From contig DAIDAS010000262.1 in assembly GCA_027310505.1 (NCBI GenBank), forward strand, positions 1-5,138: a stretch of DNA of 5,138 nucleotides. The letters run 5' to 3'. A model generated the notes under the pieces. That model was not told the DNA's origin. It did no database searches and saw only the letters and a program-made list of their open reading frames with translations. The stretch is from a bacterium. Lineage in GTDB: Bacteria; Pseudomonadota; Gammaproteobacteria; Burkholderiales; Methylophilaceae. The translations under genes and the position numbers were made by a program. Shown piece by piece: positions 1 through 5,138 of the stretch (position 1 is the stretch's first letter; each line of letters opens with the position of its first letter).

Positions 1-1
1 C

Positions 2-682
2 GGCGGCACTAATCTGATCGGCTTCGACGAGTGGAAGGCAATGGACACCATGTCCGAGAAGCGCTGGGTACCGAAGAACAAAACCGACGCGTTTTGTCAA
101 GCCGTTGCCGAAACTCCGGCCGGCTGGGGCATGCAGAATGCGGCCGACAATTCTTCCGCCATGATTGATCCGATGCATCACGACATGTCTATGATTATCA
201 ATCCAGGGTCTAGTCTGATAGCGCTGGCAACGTCGTCGTCCTGGGACTATTCGGGCATGCCGAATTTCTACGATCTGTCGTCAGATGCGCTTACGCAGGA
301 GGATCCGCGGTTGCGCTTCGCAGTCAAAGTGCGCCGCAATAAAAGTCAGACCCGGACGTCCGAAGGGACTTCGGTTATCGAGAAAAGTAACAGTACCCAC
401 GGCAACAAGATCAAGGAATTGAACGATTACAAGGCAACTCCGGCCGGCGGAAATGAACTGATCGCGGTATCGGCTTCCGAAGCATTTTTCGAGCGGCCGG
501 AAGCGGAGGGAAATTGTGCCTCAGGCGGCCGGCAAGAAAGGGACAATTGCTACGGGCGCACTGACCGGAACAAGCCGCGCGAAATCGGCAGCTTGTTCAA
601 TCCTTACTGGCAGACCCGATTGATTCAGGCCGATGCGGAAGTGCGCAATGCGCGTGCGCTGCAGGGAGTGGTGCTGCCATGA
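2..682 (+). CDS. TadG-like Flp pilus assembly protein, C-terminal part (5' end outside window)
   Basis: The frame is open from base 2, so the Met codon at 41 is internal (the residues before it include GFDEWKAMDTMS) and the true start lies upstream. 226 residues are visible. No transmembrane segment is seen; the N-terminal hydrophobic anchor expected of TadG-like proteins would be in the missing part. The region is polar and ends in a segment containing SLFNPYWQTRL (PYWQ at visible residues 201-204) followed by a short helix. I associate this kind of ending with TadG-like proteins of Burkholderiales Tad loci, from memory and not from a search. In such loci TadG-like proteins are envelope-anchored and needed for pilus assembly or anchoring. 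The stop codon overlaps the next start as ATGA at 679-682. The Tad assignment is firm from context; the TadG family name is an inference because the diagnostic N-terminus is absent. Confidence 0.7.
   Translation, partial: GGTNLIGFDEWKAMDTMSEKRWVPKNKTDAFCQAVAETPAGWGMQNAADNSSAMIDPMHHDMSMIINPGSSLIALATSSSWDYSGMPNFYDLSSDALTQEDPRLRFAVKVRRNKSQTRTSEGTSVIEKSNSTHGNKIKELNDYKATPAGGNELIAVSASEAFFERPEAEGNCASGGRQERDNCYGRTDRNKPREIGSLFNPYWQTRLIQADAEVRNARALQGVVLP
663..668 (+). promoter_or_regulatory. Shine-Dalgarno site for the 679 gene
   Basis: AGGGAG lies 10 bases before the ATG at 679, inside the end of the TadG-like gene. It supports 679 as the start and shows that the overlapping gene can recruit ribosomes itself as well as through coupling. 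Confidence 0.6.
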
Positions 683-1539
683 AGCGAACCTATCCATGGT
701 CGGCCGTACTGATGTTTGGCCTCGTCTTGTCGGCGGCAGCCCATGCCGCGCCTGTATCCCGCGATGCGTATCCGGGCAGTGTGCTGGTGCACTACGTGAA
801 GCTGACAGGTCACGGTGGAGACAACGACGAACAGCGCCGGGCTTTGCTGCTCGAATATGAGGGTTGTGCGGGGCGGAACAAGGTGTTGGGACGAGCGGTG
901 CAACCCTTGCAGGCCGATCAGATTCCGGCCGTGCGTCTGCCGGTGGAACATGAAATTTATTACAGCGCCAACCGCACGCTAAGCGTCAAGCGTGGTGTGC
1001 TTTACATCATCGATCAGGCGAATTGTGCACTCCGCACGCGTGAGCATCATATGCAAATACTGCGTTCGTCGATCGGCAAGTGCGATATCGACGTGATCAG
1101 GAACGAGGCGCGCGGACGCTGCGACAGCGCGGCGCATGCCAGAGCCTCGGCGTCAGATTCGGCATCGGCTGCAGATGCCTCCGCGGTTGATATGGGAAAG
1201 GTTCCGTCATATCTGCGGGCGCAAGTCGAAACGCAGATCAAGCAGACAAGGCAACAGCTTCAGCGTAGCGGCACCAAAACTGTCGCCGGCCATCAATGCA
1301 CAGTCTACCGGCTGGAAAGCGGCCACTCCGAGAAGTGTGTCGCCAATCCGCCCAGCCCGTTTGCGATTCCGGCAGCACTCTTCAATGAAGGCTTGCCCGG
1401 CATCTTGCTGGCCGTGACACAACCGGCCATGACACTGGAGGCGCAGCAGGTCACGCTCAACCTGCGCGTTTCGGAAAACCTGTTTACGGTCCCGGCAGGA
1501 GCCAAAATATATTCCGCCGCAGGGGAGGGCAAGCGATGA
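679..1539 (+). CDS. Exported six-cysteine protein of unknown function in the Tad operon
   Basis: 286 residues. A Sec signal peptide is clear: KR near the N-terminus, a hydrophobic core at about residues 7-20, and an AHA-A cleavage site at about 23/24. The mature protein would be periplasmic. It carries six cysteines (63, 116, 135, 148, 207, 220), an even number that could form three disulfides. Residues about 150-171 are a low-complexity Ala/Ser/Asp linker separating an N-terminal domain from a C-terminal one. The C-terminal domain includes GTKTVAGHQCTVYRLESG (198-215), which recalls the 'G-K-x-V-A-G-x-x-C-x-V-Y' pattern of DUF4412-type periplasmic proteins; this resemblance is from memory and weak. 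The gene overlaps its neighbours by ATGA at both ends, so its product is probably made together with the TadG-like and TadE-like proteins. A role as a periplasmic accessory factor for pilus assembly is inferred from position only. Confidence 0.8.
   Translation: MKRTYPWSAVLMFGLVLSAAAHAAPVSRDAYPGSVLVHYVKLTGHGGDNDEQRRALLLEYEGCAGRNKVLGRAVQPLQADQIPAVRLPVEHEIYYSANRTLSVKRGVLYIIDQANCALRTREHHMQILRSSIGKCDIDVIRNEARGRCDSAAHARASASDSASAADASAVDMGKVPSYLRAQVETQIKQTRQQLQRSGTKTVAGHQCTVYRLESGHSEKCVANPPSPFAIPAALFNEGLPGILLAVTQPAMTLEAQQVTLNLRVSENLFTVPAGAKIYSAAGEGKR
1521..1529 (+). promoter_or_regulatory. Strong Shine-Dalgarno site for the TadE-like gene
   Basis: AGGGGAGGG ends 6 bases before the ATG at 1536. It is the best ribosome binding site in the window and fixes 1536 as the start, ahead of the later in-frame Met codon at residue 7. 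Confidence 0.75.
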
Positions 1540-2335
1540 ATCGCGTCACGTCCATGCAACGCTTGCAGCGCCGGCAGGATGGCCAAGCATTGACCGAATT
1601 CCTGGTCGCCGCGGTTGCGCTGATTCCGCTGCTCCTGCTGATTCCCGTAATCGCCAAATATCAGGACATGGCGCACGCTACCCAGATGGCGAGCCGCTAC
1701 GTTGCGTTCGAGGCGATGACTCGCAACGATGCGGTCAGTACATGGAAATCCGAAGGCGAACTGGCGGCTGAGGTGCGCCGCCGCTTCTTCAGCAACAGTA
1801 ACGCCCCGATCAAGACCGGTGACACCGCCGGAAATTTTCTGGCGCATCAGAATTTGTTTTGGCGTGGGCCGAATGGTGCCGCACTGATTAACAATTTTGA
1901 CACCGATGTGGCGGTCAGTTTCGGCGCCGGCAATAATGCGACGCATGCCGGCGCATTCAGCGCTGGGTCCGACGGTACGCCGTTCGTACTCAGATCGGAA
2001 TACGATCTCCAGGCGCGCGGCGTCTACACCGTCAACGTGTCGGTTGCGGTTGCCAATCTGCCGACGGGGCTGCGTCACTACCAGCCGTTTGACCAGATCA
2101 ATCTGCGCATTGCGCGCAGCACCAGCGTGGTGGTGGATCCCTGGACGTCGAACAGCCCGACGCAGACCGAGGCGCGCATCGCCAACAGTCCCGCCGTTTT
2201 CCCGGCCGGCACCTTGCAAGGCGTGGCGGCGGGCGTCAACGCCGCAGTGCGGCGATCGATCTGGGAAGATCCGGTCCGCAGTTGGGACGGCTTGATTTCT
2301 GGCGCGACGTCGTGCCGGAAGATCGTCTGCGATGA
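1536..2335 (+). CDS. TadE-like pseudopilin, frameshifted near its 3' end
   Basis: The N-terminus has a class III prepilin leader: basic residues, then G16|Q17-A-L-T-E21-F22 and a hydrophobic stretch to about residue 40. Glu is at +5 of the mature protein, as expected for cleavage by a TadV/CpaA-type peptidase. The rest is a periplasmic domain with a conserved-looking segment around PTGLRHYQPFDQINLRIARS. TadE-like proteins are minor pseudopilins required for Tad pilus assembly. As sequenced, the start frame runs on to a stop at 2631-2633, giving 365 residues with an Arg/His/Gly-rich tail lying antiphase over the next gene. From 2294 the -1 frame instead reads DFWRDVVPEDRLR and stops at 2333-2335, making an ATGA overlap with the next start. 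Adding one G at about 2294 restores a 266-residue protein ending SWDGLDFWRDVVPEDRLR. I therefore give 2335 as the intended end. It is either a real one-base deletion or a sequence error. Confidence 0.8.
2317..2321 (+). promoter_or_regulatory. Possible Shine-Dalgarno site for the 2332 gene
   Basis: GGAAG lies 10 bases before the ATG at 2332, within the last codons of the TadE-like gene. It favours 2332 (or the adjacent ATG at 2335) over the later in-frame ATG at 2353. Confidence 0.45.
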
Positions 2336-3114
2336 TGATCGGGACAGCGATCATGCCCAACCCAAGGTTTCCTCGGTTCCCGTTATCGGCTGCCAGGCGC
2401 GCAGGTGTGGCGGTGATGTGGTCCATGTTGGGGATAGCGAGTACGGCGGCGCAGAATGTTTGGCCGAAAATTGCCTTGCCGAAGGACGTGCAAACCATCG
2501 ATATCGGCGGCCAGGTGACCACCAATGGCATGCCGATGCGCATGCAGGGATTCGTGGCGACCGCCAAGTCGGCTCAGTTGGTACAGTGGTTCCGCCAAAG
2601 CTTGGGGCGGCCATTGGTGGAAAACAAGCTTGACGGCAAATTGATTCTTGGCCGGGCGCAGGGTGAACATTACCTGACCGTGCAACTGGAATCGGCCGGC
2701 CGTGGCACTCGCGGTCTGGTGGCGGTGGTCCATCTGAAGCCGGTGCAAGACAATCAGGCACAGACAGCAACCGACCGCTGGATTTCAAGGCTGCCATCCG
2801 GTTCGCAACTGATGACACAGACTACGTCGGAGGACGCCGGCCAGCGCAGTACCTATCGGGTCGTGGTCAATGCCTATAGCGAAGAGGCCAACAGCGAACG
2901 CATCAAGAGCATGATGCATGAGGATGGATTGAGCTTTGAGCACGAAACGGTTGCGGACGGCAGGGTGACGGGACGTCGCGCCGCAGCGGCAACGGGCGGC
3001 AAAACCTTGTTTTTCAAATCTCCGGACCAGGAAGCGATGGCAATCATTTACCGTGACCAGGCCGGTCAAACCACGATCGTGCTCAACACCATTTCCAGGG
3101 CAGCACAGAAATGA
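2332..3114 (+). CDS. Exported Tad-locus protein of unknown function with two similar halves
   Basis: 260 residues without cysteine. A signal peptide is likely: RR at 22-23, hydrophobic core about 24-38, and a possible cleavage near STAA|QN (40/41). The n-region is long, so the ATG at 2353 (residue 8) is an alternative start. I preferred 2332 because it forms an ATGA overlap with the repaired TadE-like stop and has GGAAG 10 bases upstream. The mature protein appears to hold two modules of the same predicted order (strand, helix, then three strands). In the first, FVATA (74-78), a helix at 80-91, KLILGR (103-108), YLTVQL (114-119) and GLVAVVHL (128-135). In the second, RVVVNAY (176-182), a helix at 184-196, KTLFFKSP (224-231), AMAIIYRD (235-242) and TTIVLNTI (247-254). 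Its stop overlaps the next start by ATGA. I do not recognise a named family; a periplasmic pilus-assembly role is inferred from the operon. Confidence 0.8.
   Translation: MMIGTAIMPNPRFPRFPLSAARRAGVAVMWSMLGIASTAAQNVWPKIALPKDVQTIDIGGQVTTNGMPMRMQGFVATAKSAQLVQWFRQSLGRPLVENKLDGKLILGRAQGEHYLTVQLESAGRGTRGLVAVVHLKPVQDNQAQTATDRWISRLPSGSQLMTQTTSEDAGQRSTYRVVVNAYSEEANSERIKSMMHEDGLSFEHETVADGRVTGRRAAAATGGKTLFFKSPDQEAMAIIYRDQAGQTTIVLNTISRAAQK
3097..3100 (+). promoter_or_regulatory. Possible Shine-Dalgarno site for the small prepilin gene
   Basis: AGGG lies 10 bases before the ATG at 3111, which overlaps the preceding stop as ATGA. The site is weak, so coupling to the upstream gene probably helps. Confidence 0.4.
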
Positions 3115-3311
3115 AAAACCGCACGATGTTGTCATCGCCGGCGTGCGATCAGGCCGGCCAGTCTTCGATAGAGTATCTGGTCGTATGTAGCGCGCTGGCG
3201 CTGGTGCTTGGCGTCGGCATGGTCGATAACCAGAGCGTCTTGTGGCAACTGATCGACGCTTTCAAGACCGCTTATGAAAAATTCAGTTACGCAATCTCTT
3301 ATCCAACTTGA
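3111..3311 (+). CDS. Small Flp/TadE-like class III prepilin, probable minor pilin
   Basis: 66 residues. The leader ends at G16, followed by Q17-S-S-I-E21-Y22 and a hydrophobic stretch to about residue 37. A Glu-Tyr pair at +5/+6 is the hallmark of Flp-type IVb prepilins, and cleavage after G16 would leave about 50 residues, near the usual size of mature Flp. The tail is an amphipathic, aromatic-rich segment (DAFKTAYEKFSYAISYP). The major Flp pilin gene usually heads a Tad locus, whereas this one sits between assembly genes and directly before cpaB, so I infer a minor or initiating subunit and not the main pilus subunit. The mature protein has one cysteine, C26, inside the membrane-type helix. 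The start overlaps the preceding stop (ATGA, 3111-3114). Its stop is at 3309-3311, two bases before the preferred CpaB start. Confidence 0.85.
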   Translation: MKNRTMLSSPACDQAGQSSIEYLVVCSALALVLGVGMVDNQSVLWQLIDAFKTAYEKFSYAISYPT

Positions 3312-3313
3312 CC

Positions 3314-4252
3314 ATGAAACTTTCTTTTCCACGTAATTTCAAGCCCGGCAAAACCTGGATCGTCCTTGGCGTCGCACTCGGGATCGGCTTGCTGGCCGCA
3401 CTGACGGCGCGCAGCTATTTGTCCGATCAAATGGCCGCGATCGAGGCGCGCGGTAGAGGCCGGACCGTCAATGTCGTCGTGGCCAAGCGCGATCTGGCCA
3501 AGGGAGCGATCCTGTCAGGGGACAATGTTGCAGTACGATCGGTGCCGCAGGATTTTGCGCACTCGGTTGCTGTTGTTCCAGACCAGTTTGACCGTGTCGA
3601 CGGTCAAGTCATGGCCTATCCGGTCAAGAGCGGGGAAATGATCATGTGGGGTCTTTTGGAGGGCAAGAAAGTTCCCACTTTTTCGGCCCGTGTCGAAGCA
3701 GGACGCCGTGCGATGACGGTGCCGGTCGATGAAATCAGCTCGATTTCCGGGATGCTGGAGCCAGGCGATATGGTTGACCTGATGGTCAGCATGGAACGCA
3801 AGGGCAAGAAAATAACGTTCCCATTACTGCAAAGCGTACAGGTGATGGCCACCGGCCAGCGTTCGGTCGATGATCCGAAAAGCGGCGAGCGCCGCATGTA
3901 CACGACAGTGACCCTCGACACAACGCCGGAACAAGCGCAGCACGTCATCGTCGCACGTGAAATCGGCAAGATCACCGCCCTGTTGCGCAATCCCCAGGAC
4001 AAGCGGCCATTGACCAATGCGCGTAGCGATGTCGATGTCCTGCTTGGCATCAAGGCCGGCGCACCTGAAGGTGCGAGTGAAGACGTTCCTGTCCTGTATG
4101 GCGGCAGTGGCGGGAAACTTCCCGCTGAGGGCATGCGGCTGGGCCAGTATGTGGTCACGCCCGCACCCCTGACTGCTGGCATGAAGCCGGCCATGCCTGC
4201 TGCATTCAGCGTGGCGCAGCAGGGCAATAACAGCACCGTCGTGCGCTACTAA
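3314..4252 (+). CDS. cpaB: Flp pilus assembly protein CpaB (RcpC)
   Basis: 312 residues from the ATG at 3314. A TTG at 3308 in the same frame would add two residues and overlap the preceding stop, but ATG is preferred; no good Shine-Dalgarno precedes either, suggesting coupling to the prepilin gene. Residues about 14-32 form one N-terminal transmembrane anchor. An SAF-type domain follows at about 51-115 (TVNVVVAKRDLAKGAILSGD near its start). Then comes the RcpC/CpaB domain from about 125, with the family's signature RRAMTVPVDEISSISGMLEPGD and GMLEPGDMVD at 146-155. The last 60 or so residues are Gly/Ala/Pro-rich and probably flexible. In studied Tad systems CpaB/RcpC is a periplasmic component that works with the RcpA/CpaC secretin, consistent with the secretin gene next door. 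Length and domain order are normal for the family. Confidence 0.95.
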   Translation: MKLSFPRNFKPGKTWIVLGVALGIGLLAALTARSYLSDQMAAIEARGRGRTVNVVVAKRDLAKGAILSGDNVAVRSVPQDFAHSVAVVPDQFDRVDGQVMAYPVKSGEMIMWGLLEGKKVPTFSARVEAGRRAMTVPVDEISSISGMLEPGDMVDLMVSMERKGKKITFPLLQSVQVMATGQRSVDDPKSGERRMYTTVTLDTTPEQAQHVIVAREIGKITALLRNPQDKRPLTNARSDVDVLLGIKAGAPEGASEDVPVLYGGSGGKLPAEGMRLGQYVVTPAPLTAGMKPAMPAAFSVAQQGNNSTVVRY

Positions 4253-4325
4253 AAAGCCGCGCAGGTAAACCGCACCATCGGCTGGATTCGGCCGCTCCTG
4301 AAACTCAACGAACAAAAATTCTGAA
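4253..4325 (+). other. Spacer between cpaB and the secretin gene
   Basis: This 73-base gap (157 bases if the secretin starts at 4410) is the only real intergenic space in the window. It becomes noticeably AT-rich towards its right end, continuing to about 4395. CGGC at 4279-4282 can pair with GCCG at 4290-4293, but the stem is short and has no T run, so it is not a terminator. I found no convincing -35/-10 pair. The secretin is probably transcribed by read-through from cpaB. Confidence 0.5.
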
Positions 4326-5138
4326 ATGATCCTTCTTGCCATCGCACCACATGCATGCCGCTTGTTGAAAAAATTGCTTAATAAACAACATTCTACGGTT
4401 TCGATCGGGATGGCCAAGCCGATCTGCATCGGCTTGCTATTGCTGTTTACCGGCATCGCGCTGCCTGCCCATGCCCAAGCTACCAACCGTTCTGCTGCGG
4501 CAGTAGTGGCGACGCCCGTTCTAGGTACCAAGGATGCTAAGGCAGCGACCGATTCGAACGCGACGCGCAACGTATATGCCGAGAACCTTCAGCCCAAAAT
4601 CAAGCGTCCTGCGCACCTGCGGAATCTGCCGTACAACCCGATCAAGAAGCAGGATGACCTGGGCCAGATTCCCGAAATAGAAATGTTTGTCGGCGAATCG
4701 CGCGTGTTTCCTACTCCCGGTGTGGCGCGCATCGCGGTAGGCAACGGCCAGATCATGACAGCGGCAGCATTGGATGCCAAGGAAGTGATTGTGTTCGCCA
4801 ACGCAGCAGGTACTTCGTCGCTGTTCGTATGGAATGAAGACGGTCGTTACCAGCGCATCAAGGTCAATATCGTGCCAGGCGACACCAGTCGGATCGCGCG
4901 CGAGGTGGCGGCATTCCTGACCACCATTCCGCACACCAAGGCATCGATCGTCGGCGACAAAGTGATCGTCGAAGGTGACAACCTGTCGGATGCGGACCTT
5001 GCCAAGATCGAATACCTGGAGAAACGCTATCCGCAAATCGTCAATTTCACCAATCGCATCGGCTGGGAACAAATGGTGATGATGGACGTGAAGGTGGTGG
5101 AGTTTCCCAAGAGCGAACTACGCGACATCGGTTTGAAA
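4326..5138 (+). CDS. cpaC: Tad/Flp pilus outer-membrane secretin CpaC (RcpA), N-terminal part, cut by window edge
   Basis: The frame is open from the stop at 4299-4301 to the right edge, giving 271 residues from the ATG at 4326. The ATG at 4410 (residue 29) is equally possible and gives a more typical signal peptide (MAKPICIG, then LLLLFTGIALPAHA|QA). The mature protein is the same either way, with cleavage at about A50/Q51. Neither start has a good Shine-Dalgarno. Domains, numbered from 4326: a polar Ala/Thr-rich linker at 51-115; the N-terminal domain of pilus secretins at about 118-183 (VGESRVFPTPGVARIAVGNG, then EVIVFANAAGTSSLFVW); a BON-like region at about 190-240 (VIVEGDNLSDADLAKIEYL); and the first strand of the secretin part at about 250-271 (MVMMDVKVVEFPKSELRDIGLK). 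The gated pore domain lies beyond the window. The secretin forms the outer-membrane channel through which the Flp pilus leaves. Confidence 0.93.
   Translation, partial: MILLAIAPHACRLLKKLLNKQHSTVSIGMAKPICIGLLLLFTGIALPAHAQATNRSAAAVVATPVLGTKDAKAATDSNATRNVYAENLQPKIKRPAHLRNLPYNPIKKQDDLGQIPEIEMFVGESRVFPTPGVARIAVGNGQIMTAAALDAKEVIVFANAAGTSSLFVWNEDGRYQRIKVNIVPGDTSRIAREVAAFLTTIPHTKASIVGDKVIVEGDNLSDADLAKIEYLEKRYPQIVNFTNRIGWEQMVMMDVKVVEFPKSELRDIGLK

Noticed and set aside
112..448. A 13-base direct repeat (AACTCCGGCCGGC at 112-124 and 436-448)
   Set aside because: Both copies are in the same reading frame and encode TPAG in a GC-rich gene; there are only two copies and no flanking structure, so chance is enough.
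1305..2567. A 420-codon open frame on the - strand
   Set aside because: It lies antisense across the six-cysteine protein, the TadE-like gene and the 2332 gene, is rich in Arg, His and Ala, and has no recognisable domain. Its length is explained by the codon bias of the + strand genes in GC-rich DNA.
2336..2633. The extended tail of the TadE-like frame as genuine protein
   Set aside because: The composition turns Arg/His/Gly-rich, it overlaps the next gene's signal peptide and first module, and the alternative frame gives a compact ending with an ATGA junction.
4279..4293. A possible terminator hairpin after cpaB
   Set aside because: The stem is only about four base pairs and is not followed by a T run.
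4362..4396. A possible sigma-70 promoter (TTGAAA at 4365-4370) before the second secretin ATG
   Set aside because: No acceptable -10 box is found 16-18 bases downstream; AT-richness alone is not enough.
3616..4570. Two long - strand open frames (3616-4236 and 3824-4570)
   Set aside because: They are antisense to the well-supported CpaB gene and the start of the secretin gene, and their translations look like nothing conserved.

Overview
The window is one stretch of a Tad (tight adherence, Flp-type IVb) pilus locus, read entirely on the + strand. The DNA is moderately GC-rich by eye. The gene set and order (TadG-like, secreted hypothetical, TadE-like, secreted hypothetical, small Flp-like prepilin, CpaB/RcpC, CpaC/RcpA secretin) fit a betaproteobacterium of the Burkholderiales. 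The Oxalobacteraceae (Herbaspirillum/Collimonas type) are my best guess, but no rRNA or other taxonomic marker is present, so this is a weak inference.

Layout: 2-682 is the C-terminal part of a TadG-like envelope protein whose start lies outside the window. 679-1539 encodes a six-cysteine exported protein of unknown function. 1536-2335 is a TadE-like pseudopilin with a class III prepilin leader; its last 13 codons are out of frame because one base appears to be missing near 2292-2295. 2332-3114 encodes a second exported protein of unknown function, apparently built from two similar halves. 3111-3311 encodes a very small Flp/TadE-like prepilin. 3314-4252 encodes CpaB/RcpC. After a short spacer, the N-terminal part of the CpaC/RcpA secretin runs off the right edge.

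The first five genes are joined by four ATGA stop/start overlaps (the third appears only after the frameshift is repaired). CpaB begins two bases after the preceding stop. This points to one transcript with translational coupling. The secretin would form the outer-membrane pore. CpaB is anchored in the inner membrane and reaches into the periplasm to act on or stabilise the secretin. The TadE-like and Flp-like proteins would be processed by a TadV/CpaA-type prepilin peptidase (not in this window) and act as minor subunits. The TadG-like protein is probably an envelope anchor. The two uncharacterised exported proteins presumably act in the periplasm as accessory assembly factors; that rests on genetic context only.

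I see no RNA genes, mobile elements, CRISPR arrays or convincing terminators. The system as a whole is a known type. The less described parts are the two exported hypotheticals, the second small prepilin placed just before cpaB, and the frameshift.
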